A stretch of 34,784 nucleotides of DNA from Didymodactylos carnosus (taxonomy: Eukaryota; Rotifera; Eurotatoria; Philodinida; Philodinidae), in assembly GCA_905250885.1 (NCBI GenBank), contig CAJNOQ010001192.1, forward strand, positions 1 through 34,784, in the 5' to 3' direction. The position numbers and the translations under genes are program-made. The notes beneath the pieces were generated by a model that worked only from the letters and a program-made list of their open reading frames with translations, was not told the origin of the DNA and did no database searches. This document shows positions 13,801 to 29,838 of the stretch, one piece after another (positions within the stretch are counted from its first letter, which is position 1; each line of letters opens with the position of its first letter).

Positions 13801-16800
13801 GTCGTCACGCTAAAAGAAACTTGTCCGATATTTGTAATAAATAGAAGTTGTTTAATTTTTGTAAAAATCAGTGTAAATAAACAAATATTTCTGACAGATG
13901 TGATAGTGAGAACAGTGGTCTTGTCGGATCATAATCACTAACATTTTATAGCTTTGCGCCGCGTTCTCCAATCGGACATTCTTTGCGCAGATGTCTAAAC
14001 GCATGTACAAATAATAATAACCAAAAAAATCAGTTATTAATAACCGATTGAAATTTTCATAAATACGACACTCAATAAGAAGGCATAAATTACACGAACT
14101 CTACAGTGCTCTTACACAGTTAGACTGGTACAATCTCTCTAACACAATCTTTGTTATAGCGATTCTACGATACATTGCTAAGTAAAGCCACATATTAATG
14201 AAAATTAATATTAGACCTAACCGTCAGTTACAGACATAGCCACATAATAGTACGTTATTGTTGAAGCAACGAACAGAAAAAACTATAAGACCATATCACC
14301 AGAAAAATCACAGATAAAAAAACAGTTGTTAAATACGAAAACGAATTATAATTAGTTTATCTACATTAGAACAATTACTACAACGTTTATCAAAGAAGAA
14401 CTAACATGAACCCTAATTATCATTATCTCACCATAAAAACTTTGTCGAACTAAAAATGTAAACACAAAAGTAGAATAATGTAAAATAGAACAGAACAACG
14501 CAGATAGATTCTATTATAAAATATGACATGATTAAATATTATAACACATACCCAATAAATCGGCACTAGCATCCACATCTGATATATCTATATTTTCATT
14601 TCTTGTTTCTTTATAAAATGCTTCCATATTTTTACTAAATTTAAAAATAAAATTATTCAACATAATGAAAAACGTTTTTTCTTAAAAAAGTATCATTTAC
14701 TTATTATCATCGATCGATAAATCGTCATCTTCATCACTCGCTTGCACATCAGAATCTAAAACAACAAATACTTTAGAAGATAGAAATTATGCTTAAAATG
14801 ATTAGACAATAATTGTAATTAAGAACACATTACAACATCATGCAATACATGCGCACACATAATAGTAGGTTAGAGACGATAAGAAGCAGTAGATAATGCA
14901 CAATCAAACGGTAATTTTATTGAGTAATAAATTTGTTTTTCAAATTTTATGTCATAGAAAAACAAGATTAAGAAATTTTGAATAATTTTTAAAGATGCCA
15001 AGTATTGAGCAACGTTTAATTAAAAGTATTGCATGTGTGCTGTGAATAGACGATCGATTCATTTCAGAAAATAAGAAAATGTATACCGAACCTGGATTGT
15101 TTTCGTCAAATTCTGCAGCAGATTCGAATAATTGTTGCTCATCAAAATTGGATAACCTTCGTATTTTGGCAAATATTCCTACAAGCATGTGATGAGCAGG
15201 TATATTATATCATGCATTCAAAATTAATATATTAACAATAAAATACACAAAAAACAAGCAACAAAATGTAAGCAGAAAATATGTTGAGCAAGCTAAATCT
15301 TGTTTACTTCTTTATTAACAACAATTAATCCGTTCAACAGATCACTTTCATTTTATACTATTACATATTTTCTTAGCTGTATAACATACACGTTTCTTTT
15401 CTCTCTGCTACAGGAGCACAAAAAAACAAAGAACTGCAAAGATTCTAAATTACTTTAAAATAACAATTGCCTAATTGATGTTCATTTCTAACGAAGAACT
15501 ATCCTTGTTAGAAAAATTTCGAGCAGAAACATTAATGCGTTTGTGTATATTAGTCAGATACAATTACAAAAATAACGATTTTTTCAAGAAAATCATGATT
15601 AAAGTAGCGATTACACTACTAGTTTAATCATGATTAACTGTCGTGTAACCGTAGTATATATAACAATGACCGAGTGAATGAAACTGATATTTCGACTTTA
15701 TACAAAAACTAGAGTAACTATTTAGCGATTACTCAATCGAAACAGTAAGTGCGCCAGATATGTATGGATAATAGCTCTCGTTTGACAAAAACTTTTTAAC
15801 ATAGTTTGAGCTATAAAAAAAAATATTCTTTTTCTTTCGCACCATAATACATAAAACCAAATCTTTTTTCCTACATAAATTTTCTGTATTTCTTGATTTT
15901 TCTTCTTTCGGAGAGCCATGCTTTGTTAAAAAGCATTAAAAAGTCAAGAAGTTGATCATTAATTTGTGATAGAAAATTAATTTTGTTAGACGCATAAATG
16001 CAAAGAACAAAAGATATATGAGACTGCTTTTTCCATACATGCACTTTTTTAATCTTACCAATTTCAGGATGAAAATAATTTTTTTCAAAGTCTACGATAG
16101 AGAAGAAGATTTAAGGCAAGAATCAGCTCACTACTTACCATTTAGTAGTAAGAAGAAAGAGTTTCATTGAATGTTGCACTCATAGCTCCAAACTTTCGTA
16201 ATCGCTATCAAAATAATTGATGAAGAAATGAGTACAGAATAAAAGAATCGAAATAATTCTTTGAGATTCTGGTAAAAATGTGAAGCTAAGTATGAAAAAA
16301 AAACTGCCCTTAATTTTAGAGTTCAAACAATACAAATAAATATCGAGTTCACTACAGAAACGACAATAAAGCTCGACATTAAACTCGAAATAAGATCAGT
16401 AAGCAGCTAGCTGAACAACAACAATAACAACAATCACGATTATACTTCAGACCTGATGCCATCTGTTGTAAGGGTGTTTCCTCTACAACAGATGCGGTCG
16501 CTGCCGTAATGATATTCGAGGCTGGTAATAGCTTTTTACTCTTTCCGTCAACATTTCCTGCTGAAAAGATAAAAAGTGCAGAAAAAAACCAAAGAATTCA
16601 AATTGGGATGTAAATCTCTTTTCTAACATTTGACTGTAGTCTCAATGTGCATACATTCATGCAAAAAAAGAAAAGAAATAGTTCACTGCCCACTTTTTCT
16701 CGCATTTACTACTACTGTTTGGCCAACCATCTGACCCATCATGAAAAATTAACCGAAATGGAATTAGGTGGCAAGGCGAAAGAGCAAACCAGATTATGCG

Positions 16801-18134
16801 CTTGAAGGATAATAAGAAAAATAAGATATGATGGGTTTCTTCTTACCTGTATTTACAGCTGCATCATTCCTAGATAACGTATCTGTTTGTGTATGAGTTC
16901 CGTGCGATGATTCAAGTTCGGAACGAAAACTTGCGCCGACAACCGGTCCATTATATGAACTTGATAAAGAAAACACAATTAACTGTGTAAACGTTGTCGT
17001 TTTAAAAATTAAACACACAACATACGTAAAACTGACGTCTGCTCGTGTCGGTGTACGATCGTTTGTTACTGTATGGGAAAATGGTGCTTTACTATCAAAC
17101 TGATGTTGTTGAACTGGTAAATGCATGTTACTTCTAGAAAATGAAAAATAACGTAAGAACTTTGTGCTTGATTTTTTTCTATCAAACATGTACCGAACAC
17201 GTAATGCATTGCTGGATAACTGATCCAATTTATCTGTTCCATATAAAATTTTTGTTCGTTCCATGTAATCACAATGAGCTTTGAATAGCTAAAACACAAC
17301 AAAAAGTAAAATTTTATGTAAAATGTGATCAATTAAGGTGCGTAGTGTTGCATACTTCACAATAACGGTCATGTAAACGTTTATATTCTTGTTTCATTTC
17401 TGACTCTTTCTCTTCCAGACGTGACACTAAAATGAAGATATAGTATTATGCGTTAAAGTAAAGATTAGTTGATTGTTCTTGGTTGAATTACCGTGATCTG
17501 CTGCGTTTCTCGCTTTAATTTCAAATATTTTCACGATTGATTCTAAACTTTGCAACTTTTCATCATTTTCACGCTTTGTTTCTTCTAAATTATCTTCAAC
17601 TTGTAAATAACGCTATGAAAATAAATCAGAATTTAGGATAGGACACATATTTTAAAAGATTGTACTATTTCTCTTACTTGTTGATATTCTTTATGAAACT
17701 GTTTTTCTCTTTCGTATTGTTGATATAATTGATCAGTTTGTTCTTTAAGTGATTCATTTTCTAACTGACGAACTTCCTTGTCATGTAAAGCACTGTCAAG
17801 TGATTCTTAAAAAGACCAAAAACCATTAAATACATAAACATTTTATTCTCAAGTATACTTTCTTACCTAGTGTCGCAATCATAACAGGCATCAAATCTTT
17901 CACACTATTTTCACCATATTTTTTAATAATTCGTTCAAGTTCATTATAAACACTACTAGCTAATGTTGTTACAGTTTCACTTAACAAAGTGTGGCTGTCT
18001 TCCGATGTGGAAGACGTGGATAAATCTTGATCACCATTATTGTTGTTGGATGTTTTATCTTCACTCTTTAATTTATTTCGGTTGGGTATGATATTTTTTG
18101 GTTTAGTGTCCGAAATAAATGTAGATTCAGACAT
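7830..18134 (-). CDS. SPAG9/MAPK8IP3-like: JIP3/JIP4-type motor-adaptor scaffold, 29 exons, 1375 aa
   Basis: Members of this family (Drosophila Sunday driver, worm UNC-16) link kinesin-1 and dynein to vesicles, scaffold JNK modules and bind phosphorylated Rabs. Exons, 5' to 3': 18134-17867, 17805-17678, 17612-17492, 17426-17356, 17288-17194, 17133-17026, 16959-16847, 16560-16453, 15178-15092, 14755-14701, 14634-14552, 13437-13380, 13322-13266, 13197-13062, 12202-11982, 11680-11393, 11182-10985, 10918-10687, 10633-10177, 10116-10060, 10003-9929, 9447-9418, 9355-9280, 9219-9139, 9077-9010, 8883-8735, 8657-8486, 8427-8314, 8251-7830. RH1 and coiled coil fill about residues 50-196 ([29 protein letters not shown]). 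A leucine-zipper coiled coil spans about 412-496, and RH2 about 497-550 ([29 protein letters not shown]). The propeller starts near 740 ([46 protein letters not shown]) and ends SHLIVWHV. The start is the ATG of MSES. Length matches the family (about 1300). A JNK docking motif is not clear; [10 protein letters not shown] is the nearest match. Confidence 0.94.
11881..11941. repeat. AAC/GAC trinucleotide microsatellite in a JIP intron
   Basis: About 60 bases of AAC repeats with regular GAC and TAAC variants lie in the intron between coding exons 15 and 16. On the transcribed strand this is a GTT/GTC tract downstream of the donor and about 200 bases from the acceptor. It spuriously encodes a Leu-rich peptide on the minus strand, which I do not regard as real. 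Confidence 0.85.
13683..13996. repeat. Candidate small DNA element inside a JIP intron
   Basis: The intron between exons 11 and 12 (13438-14551) contains an island with a higher GC share than its surroundings, beginning near 13645. AGACATCTG at 13683-13691 is matched by CAGATGTCT at 13988-13996, and the outer neighbours (ATGCATGT before, ACGCATGTAC after) are also loosely complementary. This suggests a roughly 330-390-base non-autonomous insertion with degenerate terminal repeats; the ends are not fixed. Confidence 0.4.
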
Positions 18135-19658
18135 TCTTGTCAAATATATAAAACGGCAATAGAAGTAATATAATGTGCAAGAACTATCATGATTATCTTA
18201 AAAAAAACGGGAAGAATTGTGAATACATCTCCTATAAGAAAACCTATCTCACTCTGAGATAATCAGATACTTAAACGATAGATAGTAACTCATAAGAAAT
18301 TGATCTGCTACATTCCGTCTTGATCTAGTAAGTAAAAAATCGTTGTTCTAAAAGGTAGATGGCGTAAAACATAACGAACATACTTTCCAACAATCAAGCA
18401 TATACAGTTTTCAAAAATTTAAAAAGTACAAGAAAGTTAGAATTTTTATATACATCTGACTCAGTGCCATGATTATAATACTATGGAAAAATATTGACAT
18501 AAAATGCTTAAAAGGACCTATTTACTCTTATTAATCATTTCACTATCTGTACTTTTGCCTATATCAAATTCGCACCGCATATATTCGAGAAGTGGTAGAA
18601 AGTTGTGAATTGAGGAAACTGACTGTAGAAACAATAAATGGATACTGAAAGAAGTAAACTTGTTTAATCTAAGCCCACAAAAAGGCAGATCAGAAAAAGG
18701 GTTGTTGCAGCATCAATACGAGGAATAACAGAATCACGAATCAAGTATTTCCAACATTTATTTGAAATGATTGCGAACTTCCAGTTGTCTTAAGACGCGA
18801 ACCAAACGAAATCCCCACAAAATGTAACAGTATTTTGCGAATATTTTTTCTTCAAATAAATTGTCACAGCCAAAACGACGACCACATCGATATATTGTAG
18901 GTCTTCACGGCCATAAGTGTAATCTATCTCATCGATTGGGCAGAGCAGATGTCGCAAATACACACTGTTCTTGTATAACTGCTTAAATCGCAAGCAGAAA
19001 TAGTATTAGCAAAAATGTTCAGCTACGATTTGATAAATTTTTACATATCTATTACGAACAGGTATTGTCAAACTACCTATTATCATAAATAGTTAATCGA
19101 GCATTCACCAAGGGCGACAACTTTTGATAGAAATTATTCGATATTCACGGTGAGCAATGATGTTGTGTTTTTGTTTAAAGTCCAATTAATTTAAAGAGTG
19201 AAACTCATCAAAAAAGTTTCTTTAGAAGAGGTTCAGTCGTTTACACGGTACACTTAGTATTAGATTAGAATTCTTTTGAACTAAAACTGAATGATCTATT
19301 GAAAAATGTAAAAAAGAAATAATGTGTCACATTACATAATCGAAATACCACGTGCTACAGTACTTTCCGACAATTTCTCGGACTATCATATATTGCTTAG
19401 CTTTTCTGAGCAAGTTTTCCTCAGTTTCTTAATGATTGTTGTAGATCAGTAGTTGTTTCGAGGATAGAGATAAAAAAGCCAATATTTTAGTCTCAGAATG
19501 AACATATTGATCAAAGGAGAAATGTGAGAAAATGACGATTTTTTATTTGTTGATAATTACTTTCACGTTCTCATTTCCAGTGATTCAAACATCATGTTAT
19601 GGAAAATAGAAGTATAACAATAATTTAATCTCCAAAATAGCTAAAAGAACATAGAAAC
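18135..19658. promoter_or_regulatory. Divergent intergenic region between JIP and RECQL5 genes
   Basis: The two conserved genes are transcribed away from each other, so this 1.5-kb stretch should contain both promoters. The open frames in it start at non-ATG codons or lack any family resemblance and splice context. I see no named element, repeat or CpG-rich core; the sequence is uniformly AT-rich. Confidence 0.5.
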
Positions 19659-24688
<5,030 letters not shown>

Positions 24689-25552
24689 TGGAGATTCCAC
24701 GTGAAATGAGCATCTCTAGTCAGATTAAACACTTCTCCTTATTGTAGACATCAAGACAAAAACATCGACGTAAAGTCTCTCGAATTATGTTGTAATTTCA
24801 ATTGCACGTTAGTCAAAGTCTACTATATAATTATTCAGATAATGTTTTGGTTGTCTGTAAAGAACATACAGATTATTATGGTTTTTCTCTTATCTTTTTA
24901 TTATTAAACACCGGTGTTTTACATAAAAAATTTCTCTACGAAACAAAATACTCGTCTGTTATTAGAAAAAAAAAGTAACACCACCCAATTATTCGTTCTT
25001 CTTCTTTTTTGGAATTCAACTCTTTTTTTTTTCTTTTATTTGATATGTTTTGTATGCGTGTGTACATGAAATGTTTTTCTTTCTTATTTGACTATAAGCG
25101 TTTGTTTTGATTATCCTTATAAACTCACTATTGTCTGAGTGTATCATTTCTAATAAGCACTGCTTGAGATTAGAAAATATTTGTTTCTTTTTTACTGTTG
25201 TTGTTTTTTCTTTCTTGTTTTCTAATAAAATTATGGAGAGAAAAATATGAACTAGAGAATATGCTTCGATACAATTTAGACGAGTAACTATGTATGACAT
25301 GACAATAATTGTTGTTTTAGATTGGCTTATGCTACTCGACGAACGAGAAAACTCAGAAATAGCACGAACACGTTCTCATTGTTCAATAGAGAGGAGCTTT
25401 CTTTAAAACTTTGCTATCATGTAAGTATCTTCCTTACAAGTAAACTGCAGCATAGGTTTTTAACAAATAAAATATAAACCAACTATGATTCAACTTTGTT
25501 ATCCATCATTTAACTTGTTGTAAATTCCTTGTGTAAAAAATAACAACAGAAA
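24689..25552. other. RECQL5 3' flank, no gene seen
   Basis: AT-rich sequence following the helicase stop codon, presumably with its 3' UTR (an AATAAA occurs near 25224). It has T-rich and A-rich runs and no open frame with protein-like composition or splice support. Confidence 0.5.
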
Positions 25553-25596
25553 ATGAATCGATCCAGCGTTTTCGATATAGATTTAGAAGGAAAAGG
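25553..25596 (+). other. Possible orphan first exon (15 codons)
   Basis: An ATG opens MNRSSVFDIDLEGKG, ended by a strong donor GGGTAAGT. The peptide looks natural and the ATG follows an A-rich stretch, as in the neighbouring genes, but I find no acceptor-linked continuation before the repeat-rich sequence from 26221 on. It may be the 5' end of a gene cut off by rearrangement, or chance. No family is recognised. Confidence 0.25.
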
Positions 25597-26220
25597 GTAA
25601 GTTTTATCGAGTAATAAAGTTTTTTTGTGAGTAATTATTTTTACCGATCAGTAAGAATTTAGCATCAGGAATTTCAGATCCAAAATACGAAAATTAGAGA
25701 TTAAAAGTTCAAAATCAGAAAAACCTTAGTAAAAGAAGTAGAAAATCAGTAGACCTTAGGGCAAAAAAAGAGCAGAAACGAGTCACAAAAAGTTCCAAAA
25801 ATTAGAATTTTTCTACCAAAATCTGAAGATCTGAGATTCCTATTTAGCACATCTTCAGACAGGCCTTTATTTATCAACTGTTTTATTTCTTATGCAGCAC
25901 TTCTTATTCTTTAACACAGTTGTTCAAAAGATTTAGTTATTCTGAAGGGAGTTACTCAATCGAGCCAAACCAGCTTGAGCAGAAAAAATACAGTTACTTT
26001 TATTTATGTAATAATTATTTTAAAACTCCTTTTTATAGATTTGATCAATCTTATTATCATTTTGTTATATGGATGATCTTGGAGACATCTCATGCTCTGA
26101 TCTGATCTCTTTACCTTATAAATATCCTGCGTCTGTAACCAACCTTTTAAAAACAGAATACTTGGTACAAAATTTATACAAATATCAATGAACATTGAAC
26201 AAGCTAGCATATCACCGACA

Positions 26221-26514
26221 GAAAAATAAAGTTGATGTAGAGTTGTAGAAAAGTGCTTTTCCGTATTCAGTACACTTGATAACTAACCCAGAAGATTTTC
26301 TATTTCTGGCGAGGGGTACTGCAGAATGTTTAAGAAAATTTTTGAAAATAATATTATTTTCTCATGGCACTTGTTTTTACCGTTTTGTTCGAAAATTTTC
26401 CGAAATTTTTGGTAATACGTCTTGTCGAAAATAGAAAATTTTGTGAGTTATTGAGTGTGCTGAATACGAAAAAGCACTTTTCTGCAACTCTAACTGAACT
26501 TTATTTTTTTCTTC
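26221..26514. repeat. Fold-back element with ~92-base diverged arms
   Basis: The left arm (26221-26312) and right arm (26421-26514) are reverse complements with scattered mismatches. The best-preserved core is AGAAAAGTGCTTTTCCGTATTCAG on the left, against its complement with one change on the right. The spacer of about 108 bases is AT-rich and also contains partial TTTCGAAAATT symmetry. There is no coding capacity; it is an older MITE-like insertion than the one at 6321-6470, judging by arm divergence. Confidence 0.7.
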
Positions 26515-26589
26515 ACATTGATATGGGTTTTTCTAAATATTTGTTTATATTGTTTACTAGTCTTCTATCCTAGTGAAAGTATTCATAAC

Positions 26590-26765
26590 ATGAGTATGAC
26601 TTACTCACAATTTGTGCAGGAGCACTCAAAAGTCGTACTCACTGTTCAATACTTAATGAGTACTACATGAGTAAAAACATGCATGAAGACTCATAAGTAC
26701 TCGTCGCATTTTTCATCACAGTACGACGTTGAGTACTCGGGCTTGACTACACTCACTAGGGTATA
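26590..26765. repeat. Cluster of GAGTAC/ATGAGT motifs
   Basis: Within about 175 bases the words ATGAGT, GAGTAC, GTACTC and TACTCAC and their complements recur many times. One pair forms a hairpin: AGTACTCGTCG near 26697 against CGACGTTGAGTACT near 26724-26737. This looks like the end of a mobile element or a small satellite-like block. Confidence 0.4.
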
Positions 26766-27432
26766 GCGAAATGAAACGATTTTTTTGTTAAACGGAACAA
26801 TTTGTATACCACATGTATTCCATTATGCTTAGCGAGAAGCGATACAGACGAGCTGAATGGGGGTTAGAGCCTTACCAGTCTACGTTCTTTAAGACCCATT
26901 CCCGTCTAGATTGAAAGCAATGGTACACCGGGCCGGTACCCACAGGTGTACGGAATTTCTTAACATTTTCTTTGAGTGAGAAAGTTTTCTATAAATACTA
27001 TTGTTCTGAATTAAAATCGCTAAACTGTTAACTAACTAATTAACAGAGAGTGAAATTTTAGTTTTGTTGTTAGCTTATGGTTGTAATAGCTTTACTGCAC
27101 TGAACAGAAATAGTCATATTGAACAAGATTAATAAATCGGAAATTAATCGCGAGAGCAATGAATCCTCAGTGAACATGTTACCCCTAATTTGCCATGCGT
27201 TCTTTCTCGGCTGTAAGCAACTTCAGAGTTTATGTTGGATAATAAACCCGTCAATCCAACGGGTATAAACACAGATCAGCAAGACATTTTCTAAATTCAG
27301 ACTCGTACCGGCGGATACGGCTCTGAAACAATTTAATAGGGCTCTTATGGTAGCACCATCCTCGATAGACTCACTTTCATTTGGAACGTTAAACTATCTT
27401 TGATTGTATTTATGTTATTCAACTACATATGA
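26766..27432. other. Non-coding stretch with a GC-richer hairpin
   Basis: No coding content is seen. A locally GC-rich segment at about 26860-26955 ends in a hairpin with stem GTACACC (26923-26929) and GGTGTAC (26945-26951) around CGGGCCGGTACCC-like sequence. A smaller ACCCGT/ACGGGT stem lies near 27248-27266. It does not fold into a tRNA cloverleaf that I can recognise. Confidence 0.4.
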
Positions 27433-27621
27433 AAGATGTTGATAAAAAGACTTCGGTTATTAAAGCAAAACATACTATTCACACGCGTTTATCGATTATT
27501 GTGTGATCAACAATCTATTCTCAATGCAAGAATTTTATGGCAAGGTCAACAACTTTCAGTACAATTAAGTGAGGCATTCTGCCAATTATTGAGCAATTTT
27601 ATCGCTGTTAGACATCGTTGA
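27433..27621 (+). pseudogene. Unrecognised short open frame, possible coding relic
   Basis: About 60 codons (RLLCDQQSILNARILWQGQQ, then QLSEAFCQLLSNFIAVRHR) have an amphipathic, protein-like composition, ended by TGA. An overlapping frame starting at 27430 (MKDVDKKTSVIKAKH) is also protein-like but stops early. No splice-linked continuation or family is recognised. It could be a fragment of an eroded gene related to the relic at 27914-28377. Confidence 0.25.
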
Positions 27622-27913
27622 CTTATGTTTTGCGACCAATATTCAAGATAGATCACCATTATCGAAGCGGTTAATTTAGTTTCACAGTAAATAATTCAGA
27701 CTGCTTTATCCGGGAAAGATGAAACTAAGATTTCATTTTTTGACGCATTTTTCGAGACAAATGGCTTTGTTTGGCCCATCGAGGTGAGCTAACCGTCACC
27801 TAGCATCTTTTTTACTCATTCTTGCTTTTGTTTAGATACGCTAACATACGGAAAGAAATCATTAGTTTTTCAAAGCTAACAAGTCAAGAAGTTTCTGGAA
27901 TTTGAGGTAGACA

Positions 27914-28377
27914 TTGGCAAAAAGACATCAATTGTGGAGTTCAGTAGTGGATCACAACAGTGATGCATCATTATCTATCAAAGTATTGAGTGAAGCGGAT
28001 CTGCGAGTCGTTAGTAAAATGAAATTAAGTGATATACATATACCAAGCAATATTCATTCGTCGGTTACATCAACATCATTGTTAAAATCTGCAATCACTG
28101 ACGGAATTGAATATTTTGAAACATCTGTAATATGTATATCTCCCGAAAGTATATCTGCAGATCCAAAATTCGCGAAATCAAGTATATTTTATCTCATGGA
28201 AGTCATACTATATTCATTTATTATGAACTTGATTCAATTGGTCTTGACGAACATTTACGATCGTTTCATACTGTGAAAACAAACAGAATCAGTTATTGTT
28301 TATTAGACCATTTAGAATGTAAGTGGTCGTCGAAAACTGTATCAACTACCAATTCTATATGGGTTCTACTCCATTAA
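27914..28377 (+). pseudogene. Eroded coding fragment with a likely frameshift
   Basis: Two overlapping frames have normal protein-like composition. One, at about 27914-28170, contains LSEADLRVVSKMKLSDIHIP and DGIEYFETSVICISPE. The other, at about 28170-28340, contains LSHGSHTIFIYYELDSIGL and KTNRISYCLLDHLEC. They read as successive parts of one protein whose frame changed around 28165-28180. The first frame has no ATG start near its beginning (a stop lies just upstream) and the end runs into non-coding sequence. I do not recognise the family. A real gene with a short unrecognised intron is possible, but no GT-AG pair at the switch convinced me. Confidence 0.4.
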
Positions 28378-28419
28378 TACGGATTCAGCTTTGTCACAAT
28401 CTCGCAGTAACACGAAAAT

Positions 28420-29330
28420 TAACGTTTTTCTCCAGTAGTCTAAACTTATGCATAAGGGTGACTGAACTGTACTACTAAAATGGCGCTTATGCCAGTTTTA
28501 CTAGTAGCACACTTTTAGTGTACTAATCATACAGTTTAAGTGTATCAGTGGCGCGCTTTTAGTGTACTGATGATACACCTTAAGAGTCATTAAAGATAAG
28601 CCACGACCTATTACCGTATAATGCTGCTCAATCGACCACCTCAGATTTCTTCCAAAGCAGGAGATTTGTCTAGAGCAAACATTTTCATGAATTTTGATGA
28701 AAACCGGAGGTCTTAAAGTTGTTGTGCTGCTGAGATATTCAATTTTTACGAAAAGCCCCAAAAAACGAACATTTCGCCATCTTGAAAAATTGCCAACTTA
28801 AACCACGTGTAACTTCATAATGACATATGACTTAGACTAATCAACTTTATCATAAATACTGGATAGTGTCGACTACAAATTCAAGCAACCGTGAGCTCCG
28901 CACATGCTTTCGTTCTTTTCCAGTGGATGACGCGCCGACAGCCCCAATCGTCGATTCGGTCAACTTTGGCGAACAACCCTATTGAAACGAAACGAAACAT
29001 GAGATCCTCAATCATATTCTCAGATAGACTATATGTTGGACTGTTTCTGAAATCATTTTGACAATCTCAAATATTTTCGTTTTCGATGTAGATTGCTTCA
29101 AAGTTGACACTTTTAACAAAATGCGTCATTTTAGCAAACGGTTTTCTCGCTGGAATTCGGGCGAATTTCCCGCTCTCTCTGGTATTGTTGGAGTCCACCC
29201 ACCAAGTGTACTATCATGGGCCATGGCGGGATTTTTGGGATCTCTTAAAATGGCTTAGGGAGTCCAGTCGGGAGGACCACGTTTCAGAGCCATCATTAAA
29301 TCAACATTTTCCTAGTACGATACACTAAAA
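28420..29330. other. Repeat-derived non-coding stretch
   Basis: Apart from the tandem pair at 28510-28584 this stretch has no convincing gene. Its base composition is more balanced than that of the flanking intergenic DNA, with CG-containing patches near 28900-29000 and 29150-29260, which suggests a decayed mobile element. No transposase, reverse-transcriptase or integrase motif is readable in any frame. Confidence 0.35.
28510..28584. repeat. Two 31-base direct repeats with internal inverted symmetry
   Basis: Copies at 28510-28540 and 28554-28584 share the TTTTAGTGTACT core and a TTAAG end, with a few substitutions between. The region also contains GTGTATCAGT (28540-28549) facing ACTGATGATACAC (28566-28578), an inverted pair. 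This looks like terminal or subterminal repeats of a mobile element. Confidence 0.5.
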
Positions 29331-29562
29331 GAAAGATCAAATCAACTCATATAGGTAATTTTCGACGAGGAATTCAATGGTGATACTAAAACAAGTTGAT
29401 ATAAGCTTTATTCTGTCAGAATACAAGCGGAAAATATTTCATTATAGTATTCTAAACTAAAACTATCGAAAAACACAAAATCAATTTTGTACGAATAGAG
29501 ATTCGTAGAAATAGAGATTTTGAACAATTGATTTTGAATTGATTAAAGAACAAACATAGTTA

Positions 29563-29700
29563 CTTCTTATCTTAAGAATAAAAACCAGAAAAGATCACAG
29601 TGTAATACATCGATTTATAGCTTGATCTCTATTTTCGTATAAACTCTCCCGTTTATATTACACTGTGATCTTTTCTGGTTTTTATCCTTAAGATAAGAAG
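29563..29700. repeat. Inverted repeat, 45-base arms with one mismatch
   Basis: Arm 29563-29607 is the reverse complement of 29656-29700 except at one position (A versus G after CTTAAG). The 48-base spacer carries a segment (29608-29651) that recurs as a direct repeat at 29757-29800 (shared core TCTCTATTTT.GTATAAACTC). The composite suggests a nested insertion or a partial duplication of a mobile-element end. Confidence 0.75.
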
Positions 29701-29725
29701 CAGAAAATGATTTATTTACATTTAT

Positions 29726-29754
29726 CTGAAGACGACCCTTGAGCAAGGTCGAAA
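29726..29754 (+). ncRNA. Hammerhead-like core (CTGAAGA ... GAAA), speculative
   Basis: CTGAAGA (29726-29732) fits the hammerhead CUGANGA box. After one extra C, GACC (29734-29737) pairs with GGTC (29747-29750), followed directly by GAAA (29751-29754). Such cores are common at the ends of Penelope-like and other metazoan retroelements (established knowledge). The extra base and the lack of clear stems I and III make an active ribozyme doubtful; a degenerate retroelement end is more likely. Confidence 0.25.
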
Positions 29755-29815
29755 TGCATCGTATTCTAGCTTGGTCTCTATTTTTGTATAAACTCACCCT
29801 CTCCCTCCATCTCCC

Positions 29816-29838
29816 GCTCATCTCTACAGGAGATGAGC
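29816..29838. repeat. 9-base-pair hairpin within a shared repeat
   Basis: GCTCATCTC (29816-29824) and GAGATGAGC (29830-29838) form an exact stem with loop TACAG. The left half belongs to a 20-base word found in reverse orientation at 34418-34437. Confidence 0.5.

Noticed and set aside
16794-17264. Single 156-residue open frame spanning several JIP exons
   Set aside because: Introns at 17134-17193, 16960-17025 and below 16847 happen to be open here, but the GT-AG sites and the phases show that they are spliced out.
18790-18993. 67-codon minus-strand open frame in the divergent intergenic region
   Set aside because: It has no ATG start, no splice context and no family resemblance; it is compatible with chance.
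26860-26955. tRNA or other structured RNA gene in the GC-richer patch
   Set aside because: No cloverleaf, no A/B box pair and no CCA-like end could be drawn; only one simple hairpin is present.
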